The notes: a model not told the origin generated them from the sequence alone. A DNA stretch of 64,000 bases from Streptomyces alboflavus (GCF_000716675.1 NZ_JNXT01000006.1:124001-188000), one strand, 5' to 3'; positions 9,301-17,472 are shown, counted from the stretch's first letter. A program made the numbers and translations.

Positions 9301-10190
9301 GACAGCTCCGTGTCGCGCCGCACGTCGACATCGACGTCGAAGACCTTGTTGTACGAGAAGCCGCGCTTGTCGGCCGTGTGCGTGCCCGCGTACCGCAGCG
9401 CCTGCCTGCCGGTGAACCCGGCGCGCGCCTTGGCGGTCGGGGACCCGGCGGGGCCGCGGTCGATGAGGCTCAGCATGTCGGCGGGCGGTGCCGGGTTGTC
9501 GCTGCCGCCGACGGAGAGGTGCACGTCGGCGAGTTGCAGGGCGTCGCCCGCGCCGTTGTTGGCGGTGATGTCCAGGCGGTAGTGGGAGTACGCGACCGTG
9601 TTCTCGAAGTCGTACTTCTTCGTCGTGAAGGGGCTGGCGAACTTCTCGCCCTTGCGGGTGTCGAGGTCCTTCCAGTCCTTGCCGTCCGTCGAGCCCTGGA
9701 GCGTCCAGTCCTTCGGATCGCGCTCGGGGTGGTCGTTGGCGGAGGTGAGCGCGTACGTCACCACCTTCGCGGGCTCGTCGAGCTCGAACTCCACCCAGCC
9801 CGTGGGCTTGAAGGTGAGCCACTTCGTCGACTTCTCGCCGTCGACCAGCTTCTCCTTGGTCTCCCCGGCGCCCGCGTTCTCGCCGCTCGCCCGGACGTCC
9901 ACGACGTGGTCGTTCACGCTGCCCGGGATCCCGGAGCTGAAGTCGCCGTTGACCCCGCCGGCCTTCTTCTTGCCGTCGGGCCCCGTCTCGACCGTGTTCA
10001 GCCAGTCGGGCTGCGCGTCGTCCTTCTCGAACGAGGAGCTGAACTCCCGCTCGGCGCGCGGCGCCTCCTCCGGCCCGGCCACGGCGACACCTTGCGAGGC
10101 GGCGAGCACCGCGAGAGCGGTGAGGCCGACGGCGGCCGGGGTGCGGCGCGCGCTTCCCCCACGGCGTCTGTGTCGAGGTCTGTGTCCCAT
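6324..10190 (-). CDS. secreted GH92 family alpha-mannosidase with discoidin-like domains
   Basis: A 1288-residue exported glycoside hydrolase. The N-terminus has an Arg-rich start and hydrophobic core ending ASQGVAVAG (cleavage near residue 38). An F5/8-type-C-like carbohydrate-binding domain follows (about 60-220), then a jelly-roll-like segment, then the GH92 core (about 450-1110) and a second discoidin-like domain at the C-terminus. The GH92 signature GDEDNGEQSAWYLFSSLGFY carries the acidic pair assigned in the family to the general base. Glu in THEGLSWALEGYVNDF is a candidate for the acid. GH92 enzymes are calcium-dependent exo-acting inverting alpha-mannosidases. The ATG at 10188-10190 follows GGAGGGG by nine nt. 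A perfect palindrome lies 28 bp upstream. Confidence 0.92.
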   Translation of the reverse strand: MGHRPRHRRRGGSARRTPAAVGLTALAVLAASQGVAVAGPEEAPRAEREFSSSFEKDDAQPDWLNTVETGPDGKKKAGGVNGDFSSGIPGSVNDHVVDVRASGENAGAGETKEKLVDGEKSTKWLTFKPTGWVEFELDEPAKVVTYALTSANDHPERDPKDWTLQGSTDGKDWKDLDTRKGEKFASPFTTKKYDFENTVAYSHYRLDITANNGAGDALQLADVHLSVGGSDNPAPPADMLSLIDRGPAGSPTAKARAGFTGRQALRYAGTHTADKRGFSYNKVFDVDVDVRRDTELSYRVFPSMAEGDLDYDATNVAVDLAFTDGTYLSDLKATDQHGFPLTPRGQGDSKVLYVNQWNDVVGRIGDVAAGKTVDRILVGYDSPKGPAKFRGWLDDVSLKETPPAKPKARPSDYASTTRGTNSSGGFSRGNTFPATAVPHGFNFWTPVTNAGSISWLYDYARGNNDDNLPTVQAFSASHEPSPWMGDRQTFQVMPSVAKDKPEADRAKRALPFRHEKETARPHYYGVTFENGLKAEMTPTDHAAMFRFTYPGDDASIVFDNIEKTGDTKHNVGLTLDKEKGVVTGYSDVKSGLSTGATRMFVYGTFDSPVTDGGKLEGGGTTDATGYFRFKPGKDRTVGLRLATSLISVDQAKANLDAEIPAGTSFGRVKERAQDKWDDILGRVEVEGASEGQKTSLYSSLYRLYLYPNSGFEKVGSKHKYASPFSPQTGPDTPTHTGAKIVEGKPYVNNGFWDTYRTTWPAYSLFTPKKAGELVDGFVQHYKDGGWTSRWSSPGYADLMTGTSSDVAFADAYVKGVKGFDAKAAYDAAVKNATVAPDKSGYGRKGMTTSPFLGYTPSETHEGLSWALEGYVNDFGIAKMGQALYKKTGEKRYKEESAYFLNRARDYVNLFDAKAGFFQGKNKKGDWRVPSEKFDPRIWGHDYTETNAWGYAFTAPQDSRGLANLYGGRGGLAKKLDTYFATPETASPEFAGSYGGVIHEMTEARDVRMGMYGHSNQVAHHAAYMYDAAGQPSKTQEKVREVMSRLYTGSEIGQGYHGDEDNGEQSAWYLFSSLGFYPLVMGSGEYAIGSPQFTKMTVHMDNGRDLVVKAPRNSAKNVYVQGLKVNGKKWNSTALPHEAIARGGVLEFDMGPKPSAWGTGKNAQPVSVTDDDKVPSPRKDALKVEGELFDNSSTTYANAASVVLPVQGRTKAVQYTLTSADKAKAPRGWVLQGSRDGEKWKTVDKRSGQSFAWDQQTRPFTVSDPGSYVKYRLVFTGGRGTLSEVELLR

Positions 10191-10218
10191 CCCCTGCGTC
10201 CCCTCCAAGCACCTGCTG

Positions 10219-10230
10219 GACAACGTTGTC
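10219..10230. promoter_or_regulatory. perfect palindrome GACAACGTTGTC, LacI/ROK-type operator candidate
   Basis: A 12-bp perfect palindrome 28 bp upstream of the GH92 start. The central CG with inverted half-sites is the style of LacI-family operators in sugar-utilisation genes. A related imperfect site (TGGCACCGTTGTCA) lies at 18769-18782 before xylF. No LacI-family gene is present in this window, so the cognate regulator is elsewhere or is another protein. Confidence 0.6.
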
Positions 10231-10319
10231 AGTGGTTGCGCAGGGTCCAGTAGGGCGGTAAGTGGGCGGCGGTGTCAAGGGGGTTGAAGGGGGTCCGCGT
10301 GAGCCTGAGGGGGAAGGCG

Positions 10320-12116
10320 TCAGGCGAGGAAGCGCTCGACCTCCCGCGCGCGGTCGTCCATCTGTGCGCTGATCCGCTCGGCGACGTCGGTGACCAGGCG
10401 GTCCACCTCCGCCGGGTCGAGCGCGGCGTTGTTCAGGGTGGTCTTGATGAGCTGGCGGGCGCCGAGTTCGGCGCCCTTGGGCAGGGCCACGATGACGGCC
10501 ATCCCGGCGACGAGCGCGGCCATCTGCGCCGGTGTCGCCCCGGCGCGCAACGCGCTGCGCAGCCGCATCAGGCCCAGCTGCGGCACCCTCGTGACGACGT
10601 CCAGTGCCCCCTGGGAGTTGCGAAGGACCCGCCACAGGGCACGGATGCGGCGGGTGATGGCCGTACCGATGATCTCGGGCAGCGCGATGTCGAGCGTGAA
10701 CTGGTCGTCGCGGATGCCGTACGAGCGGCAGATGTCGAGCACCAGCGGAATCAGCGCGTCCGCCAGCGTGACGCGCAGCTCCGCCAGGACCTCGTCCAGA
10801 CCGGTGAGTTCGCGGATCAGCTCGTCGAGGTCGCCCTCGTCGTCCGCGTTCAGGCGGTCGGCGCGGGCGAGGAGGCGGCTCAGGAGAGAGCTCTTGGCCT
10901 CGTCGAACGCCTCCACAAGGCCCACCCGGATCGCCTCCTCGAACTCCGGGCGGTCCTTGAGCGCCTGGATGTCGCGGCGGAACCGGGCCACGTTGACGCT
11001 GTGCCGCCCGATGCTGGCGAGCCCCCGGGTGACCGAGAGGGAGGGCTCCGTGTCGTTCTCCACGGTGGCCTCCGGGAAGGCGCCGACGCACAGTTCGCGG
11101 ACCACGGGCATGCGGGAGCCGCCGCCGGTGAGGACGACCAGCTCGGGTCCTGGCGACCCGAGGTGGCCGCGTACCTCCGTCAGCGTCGCCGCGAAGCGGT
11201 CCGCCCAGCCGCCCGGCGCCCGCACCACACGCCCGGGGATGTCCAGCTGCCGCAGTCGGCCGAGGGCGAGTGTGACCAGCGGGACGAACACGGGGTCACA
11301 GCCGCACTCCAGCTCCTGCAGCCGCAGGTCCACCCCGCTGAACTGGGCCTCCTTGGCCCGGCGGCAGACCAGCGTCAGCATCTCAGGGCCGCCCTCGCTC
11401 CCGTGGGACGCGTCGAACTTCGCGTTCCCCGCGCAGGAGTCCCGCACGATGCGGGCGAGGGTGCCGTCGATGTCGCGGCAGCCCAGTTCGGCGCCCAGGG
11501 GCAGGTTCCGCGGCAGCAGGTCCTCCACGACGGTGAAGTCGGTCGTGGAGGAGCCCACGTCGACGACGAGGACCCGGTCGAGCCCGACCACCGCCGGCTG
11601 CCCGGCCCGCCGGTCCCTGACGTGCACCAGCGCGGACTGGGACTCCGCCACCAGCCGCAGCGGCACATCCATGGCGGTGAAGTGCCGCTGGTACGCCGCG
11701 ACGGAGGGGCGGTCCCAGCCCGCGGGATGGCCGACGTACACCACGCAGTCCTCGCGCACCTCGGGGTGCTGGGCGAAGAACTCGGTGAGCAGCACCTGGG
11801 CGAAGCGCACCGCGTCCGGGGTGTGGAGGTCCGTGTTCTCCGGCCGGTTCTTGAAGTTGACGCTGAACTGCACGGAGTTCTTGGCGAACACGGCAGCTTC
11901 GCCGATGACGACGCGGTACCTGCGGTTCGCGGCCTGCGCCTCGGGGTTCTCCGGCTCGCGCCCGATGGCGGTGACGATGCTGGCGCCCTCGGTGCCGCGG
12001 AGATGGATCTCGGCCGAGGTCCGCCCGGTCGTCGGCAGCCAGCACAAGGAGCTCTCGCCGTCCCCGAGGTCGAGACCGACGGCGTAGGCGACGTCGCGTT
12101 CCAGGTCATGTGTCAT
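10320..12116 (-). CDS. Hsp70/actin-fold ATPase-like protein
   Basis: A 598-residue protein with the sugar-kinase/Hsp70/actin ATPase fold. Phosphate-1 is AVGLDLGDGES (12-22), phosphate-2 is LVVDVGSSTTDFTVV (183-197) and the adenosine motif is LVVLTGGGSRMPVVRE (326-341). This matches the order and spacing in DnaK-like proteins. The canonical Hsp70 substrate-binding domain is absent. In its place is a mainly helical acidic C-terminal half (about 370-598) with one hydrophobic helix (AALVAGMAVIVAL). The start ATG (12114-12116) lies inside the end of the upstream KAP NTPase gene, overlapping it by 11 nt, so the two are translationally coupled. It probably hydrolyses ATP in a complex with the NTPase; the role is unknown. 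It is unlikely to be a general chaperone. Confidence 0.85.
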   Translation of the reverse strand: MTHDLERDVAYAVGLDLGDGESSLCWLPTTGRTSAEIHLRGTEGASIVTAIGREPENPEAQAANRRYRVVIGEAAVFAKNSVQFSVNFKNRPENTDLHTPDAVRFAQVLLTEFFAQHPEVREDCVVYVGHPAGWDRPSVAAYQRHFTAMDVPLRLVAESQSALVHVRDRRAGQPAVVGLDRVLVVDVGSSTTDFTVVEDLLPRNLPLGAELGCRDIDGTLARIVRDSCAGNAKFDASHGSEGGPEMLTLVCRRAKEAQFSGVDLRLQELECGCDPVFVPLVTLALGRLRQLDIPGRVVRAPGGWADRFAATLTEVRGHLGSPGPELVVLTGGGSRMPVVRELCVGAFPEATVENDTEPSLSVTRGLASIGRHSVNVARFRRDIQALKDRPEFEEAIRVGLVEAFDEAKSSLLSRLLARADRLNADDEGDLDELIRELTGLDEVLAELRVTLADALIPLVLDICRSYGIRDDQFTLDIALPEIIGTAITRRIRALWRVLRNSQGALDVVTRVPQLGLMRLRSALRAGATPAQMAALVAGMAVIVALPKGAELGARQLIKTTLNNAALDPAEVDRLVTDVAERISAQMDDRAREVERFLA

Positions 12117-13446
12117 GGCCCGGCCCCTCTCCGACGGCCCCTCGGGCGCTGAAGACCGGGACGGGCGCCACACCGCCGTTCGATGCGCCGCCGGTCACCG
12201 TGAGCACCTGGGTCAGGAGCCTGATCTCGGTCGGGGTCGGCGGATCGGGGAACTCGAAGCCCGCGCGCCGGTGCGCGACGGCCGCGAGCAGCCGCCGCAC
12301 CCCGGGATTGCCGGTGGCGAGCACCAGGTCCTGGCCGCTCAGCTCGGTCTTCGCGAACTCGGCGTCGTCGTAGCGCCTCCAGACGCCGGGGTCGGCCTGG
12401 AGCGCGGTGAAGAAGGCCGGGTGTTTCATGCGCAGGGCCAGCAGGGTGCCCATGTGCAGCAGCAGCCGGAGTGAGGGCGGGTCCTTCAGGTTGCGGTGCA
12501 GGGTCATGGCCGTCAGGTTGAGGCCGTTGACGAAGCGGCGGACGCGGCGCGGGTTGGCCTCGAAGGCGACCTCGATCAGTTCCCACAGCTCGCGCGAGCC
12601 CGAAAGGCGGGAGTCGGTGATCTTGCCCTGGAGGTGGCTGACGATGGCCTCGAAGGAGACGCCCGGCAGGTGGTACGGGAAGTGGATGAGCTTCTCCAGA
12701 TACTGTCGCCCCCGCGCCTCGTCCGGATCCTCGCTGTGGAACCGCAGGGCGGCCGCCTCCGCGACGACCTGGTAGTCCATCGCGAGGACGAACACGCAGG
12801 CGCCCTCGCCGAGGAACAGCTTCAGCGAGTCCAGGACGGTGATCGCCGCGTCCGGACTGCACCGGTCCAGGTCGTCGATGAACAGGACCAGGCGCCCGCC
12901 GTCGGTGTAGGCGTCGACCACGTCCTTGAAGTCCCGCTCGAAGCGGTTGACGTGCAGATAGGTCTCGGTGCCCGGCTGGGTGAACTCGGTCTGCGCGGCG
13001 GCCACGTCGTCGGCGGTGACGACGCCCGCGGTGAGCGGGCCCGCGGCGCGGCGGGCGAGCAGCCAGGCCGCGGCCTGGCTGAGCTGCCGGACCTTGTCCA
13101 GGGCCCCGGCCATCCGCTCGCGCAGGGCCAGGTCGCCCTCCTTGCGCCGCTCCTCCAGCTTCAGGGCGATCTCGGTGAGCACGCTCTGGATGAGGGCGTG
13201 CCAGATCTCGTCCTTCTGGTCGTACTTCCACGGGTTGAACCACACCGTCGGGATCTCGCGCTCGTCGAGCAGGTCCTGGCAGACCTTCATGAAGCTCGAC
13301 TTGCCCGTGCCCCAGGGGCCGAAGACCCCGACGGTCAGGGGCAGGTCGTCGGTGTCGGAGATCGCCGCGCAGAGCACGTCGGCGTGGCCCTGGAATCCGT
13401 AGCGGTCCCCGTCCGCGTTCGCGATCGGGTTGTCGGTCAGCAGCAT
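12106..13446 (-). CDS. KAP-family P-loop NTPase
   Basis: A 446-residue STAND-like NTPase. Walker A GPWGTGKSS is at 43-51, the KAP-characteristic VWFNPWKY at 68-75 and Walker B LVLFIDDLDR at 186-195. The LDR ending and the downstream NPRRVRRFVN segment are typical of the KAP family. A moderately hydrophobic insert lies at about 125-145 between Walker A and B, where other KAP proteins carry membrane helices; here it is short, so the protein may be cytosolic or peripherally membrane-bound. The ATG at 13444-13446 is preceded by a run of eight G. It is the first gene of a two-gene unit with the Hsp70-like ATPase. KAP proteins include phage-exclusion and defence factors such as PifA, but no function is established for this subgroup. 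Confidence 0.88.
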   Translation of the reverse strand: MLLTDNPIANADGDRYGFQGHADVLCAAISDTDDLPLTVGVFGPWGTGKSSFMKVCQDLLDEREIPTVWFNPWKYDQKDEIWHALIQSVLTEIALKLEERRKEGDLALRERMAGALDKVRQLSQAAAWLLARRAAGPLTAGVVTADDVAAAQTEFTQPGTETYLHVNRFERDFKDVVDAYTDGGRLVLFIDDLDRCSPDAAITVLDSLKLFLGEGACVFVLAMDYQVVAEAAALRFHSEDPDEARGRQYLEKLIHFPYHLPGVSFEAIVSHLQGKITDSRLSGSRELWELIEVAFEANPRRVRRFVNGLNLTAMTLHRNLKDPPSLRLLLHMGTLLALRMKHPAFFTALQADPGVWRRYDDAEFAKTELSGQDLVLATGNPGVRRLLAAVAHRRAGFEFPDPPTPTEIRLLTQVLTVTGGASNGGVAPVPVFSARGAVGEGPGHDT

Positions 13447-13943
13447 GAGCCCCCCCCATGCGCCGCGTCGGAATCAGCCACCGTGACTGATTGCCAGCGG
13501 CATACCACTCATGGTGCCCGAACCGGTCGTCTCCCGAGCGAAGTTCACCGAAGTGCCCGGAAATGACGGGCATGCCGAAGGGCCCGGAACAGCCCGGGAG
13601 AAAGCCCGATTCGATTCCGCATTGGTACGGACTTTTATGGCTCGCGAAGTGCTCGTCGCGCACGTCTCCGCGAGGTCTCAACTCGGAAAAGCCTGCAGTC
13701 CAAACCTGCATTCGATCTTGCTTGGCCGACTGTAAGTGGACTATACCTGTCGGCGTCCGAGTTCCCCCGGGCCGCCCCGGACCACCTAGTCGCGGCAGCC
13801 GTTCCATGGCATCGGACACATCTCGCATTTCCCGTACATCCCGTACATCCCGCACCATCGCACGGCCCCAGCTTCACAACTCCGCGGTGCCGGGGAGGAT
13901 CCGGTTCACCGCCTGAGTCCTGGAAGAAGGCGAGGACTTGAGC
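13447..13943. other. 497-bp divergent intergenic region with a DasR-like site
   Basis: It separates the KAP NTPase gene from ngcE. A DasR-like element lies at 13735-13750. A short direct repeat (CGTACATCC twice) lies near 13841-13860. No convincing small gene is seen. It must hold the ngcE promoter and probably that of the KAP pair. Confidence 0.6.
13735..13750. promoter_or_regulatory. DasR-responsive element (dre)-like site
   Basis: AGTGGACTATACCTGT matches the DasR consensus A(C/G)TGGTCTAGACCA(C/G)T at 13 of 16 positions. DasR is the GntR-family repressor of GlcNAc and chitin metabolism in Streptomyces. The site lies about 195 bp upstream of ngcE, a GlcNAc/chitobiose transporter gene, so target and context agree. 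Confidence 0.75.
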
Positions 13944-15392
13944 ATGGGATCCACCCCTGGGACCTCCGGCAGGCCCGAAACGAGCGGTGTCGGCCGACGT
14001 GACCTGATCAAGCGCGCGGCCGCGCTCGGCATCATCTCCGTCCCGACGATGGGCTTCCTCTCGGCCTGCGCGTCCGGCGGCGGCGGTGACAACGACAAGG
14101 CCAAGACCGTCAAGAAGACGAAGAACAATCCCTTCGGCGTAGCCAAGGACAACGACCTCGACGTCTTCATCTTCAAGGGCGGCTACGGCGACGCCTACGC
14201 CAAGGCGTGGGAGGCGTCCTTCGAGAAGAAGTACGGCGGCTCGGTCGCCCACAGCGGCGAGCAGGACGTCACCGGCAAGCTCCAGCCCCGCTTCAACAAG
14301 GGCAACCCGCCGGACGTCGTCGACGACTCCGGCTCCAAGAAGATGAAGCTGGACACCCTGCACAAGGAAGGTCATCTGACCGACCTCACGCAGCTGCTCG
14401 ACGCGCCGTCCATCGACGACCCGAGCAAGAAGATCCGCGACATCATGCTGCCCGGCACCATCGAGCAGGGCACCTTCGGCGGCAAGTTCCACGCGCTGTT
14501 CTACGTGTACGCCACCTGGGGTCTGTGGTACTCCAACAAGCTTTTCAAGAAGCACGGTTGGAAGGTCCCGAAGACCTGGGACGAGATGCTCGACATCATG
14601 AAGGACGCCAAGTCCAAGGGCATCGGCGGCCTCGCCCACCAGGGCAAGTACCCGTACTACATGAACATCGTGATCATGGACCTGATCGCCAAGACCGGCG
14701 GCATGGACGCCGTGAAGGCGATCGACAACCTCGACAAGAAGGCCTTCGTCGGCAACCCGGCCGCCGAGCGCGCCATCGAGGCGGTGTACGAGATCGTGGA
14801 GAAGGGCCTGCTGATGCCGGGCACCAACTCCCTGGAGCACACCGAGGCCCAGACCAAGTGGAACGAGTACAAGGCCGTCTTCATCCCCTCGGGCTCCTGG
14901 CTGGAGAACGAGCAGGCGAAGCAGACGCCCGACGACTTCGAGATGACGTTCCTGCCGCTGCCCCTGCTGCCCGACTCCAAGATGAAGCTGCACGCCCTGC
15001 GCACCGGCGCCGACGAGCCCTTCATCGTGCCGTCCAAGGCGAAGAACGTCGCGGGCGGCCTTGAGTTCCTGCGCCGGATGCTCTCCAAGGAAGGCGCCAC
15101 CGCCTTCGCCAAGGAGGCCAGTTCGCTGTCCGTGATCGGCCCCGAGTACGTCGACAAGAGCGTGCAGCTGCGCCCGGGCATCAAGACCGCCCTCGCGGCC
15201 GTCGACGCCTGCCCGGTCGACGAGCGCTTCAACTTCCGCTACTCGGAGTGGTACGGCGAGCTGGACGTCGCGATCCAGAACGCCACCGGTGAGCTGATGG
15301 CCAAGCGCATCACGCCCAAGAAGTGGCTGGAGCGCTGCCAGGCGGCGGTCGACAAGGAAGCAGAGAAGAACCCGGACACGAAGCGGAAGTAG
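13944..15392 (+). CDS. ngcE: N-acetylglucosamine/diacetylchitobiose-binding lipoprotein
   Basis: A 482-residue extracellular solute-binding protein of the type-1 sugar ABC family. The N-terminus has a twin-arginine-like GRRDLIKRAAALG and a lipobox ending LSAC, giving a lipoprotein anchored outside the membrane. The mature region carries typical binding-protein segments such as WDEMLDIMKDAKSKGIGG. It closely resembles NgcE, which in Streptomyces binds GlcNAc and chitobiose. The ATG at 13944 has GGCGAGG at good distance; a TTG six bases upstream would be too close to it. It begins the ngcEFG operon, which lacks its own ATPase; in Streptomyces the shared ATPase MsiK usually serves such importers. 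A DasR-like site lies upstream. Confidence 0.92.
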   Translation: MGSTPGTSGRPETSGVGRRDLIKRAAALGIISVPTMGFLSACASGGGGDNDKAKTVKKTKNNPFGVAKDNDLDVFIFKGGYGDAYAKAWEASFEKKYGGSVAHSGEQDVTGKLQPRFNKGNPPDVVDDSGSKKMKLDTLHKEGHLTDLTQLLDAPSIDDPSKKIRDIMLPGTIEQGTFGGKFHALFYVYATWGLWYSNKLFKKHGWKVPKTWDEMLDIMKDAKSKGIGGLAHQGKYPYYMNIVIMDLIAKTGGMDAVKAIDNLDKKAFVGNPAAERAIEAVYEIVEKGLLMPGTNSLEHTEAQTKWNEYKAVFIPSGSWLENEQAKQTPDDFEMTFLPLPLLPDSKMKLHALRTGADEPFIVPSKAKNVAGGLEFLRRMLSKEGATAFAKEASSLSVIGPEYVDKSVQLRPGIKTALAAVDACPVDERFNFRYSEWYGELDVAIQNATGELMAKRITPKKWLERCQAAVDKEAEKNPDTKRK

Positions 15393-15513
15393 CAGTCGTC
15401 GTCAGCCGCCGGCCGGGGCCGGGCGGCACGGCCGGGCCGGGCACCGCCCACGGCCCGGCCGGGGGTGCGGCGCCGTCTCGGCACGGTCACGGCAAGGCCA
15501 GGAGCAGGGTGTT

Positions 15514-16443
15514 ATGCATCGGAAAAAGTACCCGTTCATCGCGGGATTCCTCGTTCTTCCCGTCGGGCTCTATGTATTGCTGGTGATCTGGCCCTATCTC
15601 CAGACCATCAGTTACTCCTTCACCGACTGGAGCGGCGCCTCCCAGAACTTCAATTTCGTCGGCCTCGACAACTACAAGGACCTCGCGAACGACGACGTCT
15701 TCATCAAGGCGCTGCAGCACAATGCCCTGCTCCTTGTCCTGGTGCCGACCCTGACGATTCTGCTCTCGCTGTTCTTCGCCTTCATGGTGAACGTCGGCGG
15801 GCGCGGTGGAGCCGGCGGTGTGTCCGGCGTCAAGGGCTCCGCCTTCTACCGCGTCATCTTCTTCTTCCCGCAGGTCCTGTCCATCGCGATCCTCGCCATC
15901 CTGTTCAAGGCGGTCTACCGCGGCGACGACTCGGGCCTCATCAACGGCACGCTGCAGGCGGTCGGCCTCGGCGACAAGAGCAACCCCACGGAGTGGCTGA
16001 ACGACCCCGACCTGGTGCTCTGGTGCATCGTCTTCGTGATGGTCTGGGCCGGGGCGGGCTTCTACATGGTGCTGTTCTCGGCCGCCATGCAGTCCATCCC
16101 CAAGGACATCTACGAGGCGGCGCTGCTCGACGGCGCCGGACGGTTCCAGACCTTCTTCCGGGTCACCCTGCCGCTGCTCTGGGAGACCATCCAGACGGCC
16201 TGGGTGTTCCTCGCCATTCTGTCCATGGACGCGTTCCTGCTCATCTCCACGCTCACGTCGCAGGACTTCGGCGGTGGCCCCGACCACAGCAGTGAGGTCA
16301 TCTCGACGTACCTCATGCGCAACTTCCAGACGTACAGCAAGAGCGGATACGCCTGCGCCATGGGTGTGGTGATGCTGCTGCTCACCCTGATCGTGTCCAT
16401 CGTCACGCTGCGGCTCAGCCGACGTGACCGCATCGAGTTCTAA
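15514..16443 (+). CDS. ngcF: sugar ABC transporter permease NgcF
   Basis: A 309-residue inner-membrane permease of the MalF type with six or so hydrophobic helices. The first is FIAGFLVLPVGLYVLLVIWP. The cytoplasmic EAA loop is EAALLDGAGRFQTFFRVTLP at about 206-225, the docking site for the ATPase. The ATG at 15514 follows AGGAG. It lies 121 bp after ngcE and 13 bp before ngcG. It forms the heteromeric channel with NgcG for GlcNAc/chitobiose uptake. Confidence 0.92.
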   Translation: MHRKKYPFIAGFLVLPVGLYVLLVIWPYLQTISYSFTDWSGASQNFNFVGLDNYKDLANDDVFIKALQHNALLLVLVPTLTILLSLFFAFMVNVGGRGGAGGVSGVKGSAFYRVIFFFPQVLSIAILAILFKAVYRGDDSGLINGTLQAVGLGDKSNPTEWLNDPDLVLWCIVFVMVWAGAGFYMVLFSAAMQSIPKDIYEAALLDGAGRFQTFFRVTLPLLWETIQTAWVFLAILSMDAFLLISTLTSQDFGGGPDHSSEVISTYLMRNFQTYSKSGYACAMGVVMLLLTLIVSIVTLRLSRRDRIEF

Positions 16444-16456
16444 GGAGGCGCGAGCG

Positions 16457-17383
16457 ATGACGGCTCCTGCGACTCAGCCACCGGTCACCAAGGCCAAGGT
16501 GCCGGGCCAGCGCGGCGGCGGCCGCGGCCCCGGCAAGGACGGCATGGAGGGCAGGACCCTCAACGCCTTCTCGCACGGCTTCCTGGTGCTGTGGGCGGTC
16601 ATGATCGTCCTGCCCCTTTTCTGGATCCTGCTCGGCAACTTCAAGACCGACTCCCAGATCAAGTCCAGCGCCTGGACCTGGCCCACCGAATGGACCTTCG
16701 ACGCCTTCCAGCGCGGCTGGGAGAAGGGCGTCGGCGACTATCTCCTCAACACCCTGATCGTCATGATCGTCTCGGTGCCCCTGACGATGCTGCTCGGCGC
16801 GATGGCGGCCTACGTCCTCGCCCGCTACGACTTCGTCGGCAACCGGTTCGTGTACTACTTCTTCGTCGCCGGTTCGATGTTCCCGGTGTTCCTGGCGCTC
16901 GTGCCGCTCTACTTCATGGTCGACCGGCTCGGCATGCTCAACACGTACCAAGGACTGATCCTGGTGTACGTCGCCTACTCGCTGCCGTTCACCGTGTTCT
17001 ATCTGCACTCGTTCTTCCGCACCCTGCCGACGGCCGTGCACGAGGCCGCCGTGATCGACGGCGCCTCGCACACCCGGGTGTTCTTCCAGATCATGGTGCC
17101 GATGGCGAAGCCCGGACTGATCAGCGTCGGGATCTTCAACGTCCTCGGGCAGTGGAACCAGTACATCCTGCCGCTGACCTTGATGCAGAAGCAGAGCGGT
17201 GGCGACGAGGACCGCTCGATGCTCGCCCAGGGCCTGGTCAGCCTGATGAACCAGGGCAACTACGAGACCGACCTGCCCGCCCTGTACGCGGGCATGACCA
17301 TCTCCATGATCCCGGTCCTCGTGGTCTACCTGTCCTTCCAGCGGCAGGTGCAGTCCGGACTCACGGCGGCCACGATCAAGTAG
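16457..17383 (+). CDS. ngcG: sugar ABC transporter permease NgcG
   Basis: A 308-residue MalG-type permease. A Lys/Gly-rich cytoplasmic N-terminus of about 35 residues is followed by six hydrophobic helices. The EAA motif is EAAVIDGASHTRVFFQIMVP. The start chosen is the ATG at 16457, which has AAGGAGG at ideal distance; an alternative 33 bases earlier overlaps the ngcF stop without a better site. It is last in the ngcEFG operon and is followed after 22 bp by a terminator hairpin. Confidence 0.92.
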   Translation: MTAPATQPPVTKAKVPGQRGGGRGPGKDGMEGRTLNAFSHGFLVLWAVMIVLPLFWILLGNFKTDSQIKSSAWTWPTEWTFDAFQRGWEKGVGDYLLNTLIVMIVSVPLTMLLGAMAAYVLARYDFVGNRFVYYFFVAGSMFPVFLALVPLYFMVDRLGMLNTYQGLILVYVAYSLPFTVFYLHSFFRTLPTAVHEAAVIDGASHTRVFFQIMVPMAKPGLISVGIFNVLGQWNQYILPLTLMQKQSGGDEDRSMLAQGLVSLMNQGNYETDLPALYAGMTISMIPVLVVYLSFQRQVQSGLTAATIK

Positions 17384-17405
17384 TCGAACGCGATCAAGCA
17401 CAGGG

Positions 17406-17428
17406 AACGCCCCGCACGCGGGGCGTTT
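17406..17428 (+). terminator. ngc operon terminator
   Basis: A GC-rich perfect hairpin (AACGCCCCGC pairing with GCGGGGCGTT) followed by TTTCGT, 22 bp after the ngcG stop. Confidence 0.85.
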
Positions 17429-17458
17429 CGTGTGTGCGGTGTGACCTACTGGATTTTC

Positions 17459-17472
17459 GTCAAGGACTTGAC
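17459..17472. promoter_or_regulatory. inverted repeat upstream of the ROK gene
   Basis: GTCAAGGACTTGAC has perfect six-base arms around a GA centre, about 90 bp before the ROK gene. A related repeat sharing AAGGA and CCTTGAC lies before xylF (18787-18807). Their pairing around one regulator gene suggests autoregulation and control of xylFGH; this is inference. Confidence 0.5.

Noticed and set aside
6201..10253. 1350-residue open frame on the plus strand
   Set aside because: It is the complement of the GH92 gene. The opposite strand has the signal peptide, catalytic motifs and domain structure, and the plus frame is Arg/Val/Gly-rich with no motif. High-GC codon bias keeps the antisense frame open.
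10320..12116. DnaK chaperone
   Set aside because: The ATPase motifs match but the substrate-binding domain is missing and no grpE or dnaJ is present; the gene is coupled to a KAP NTPase instead.
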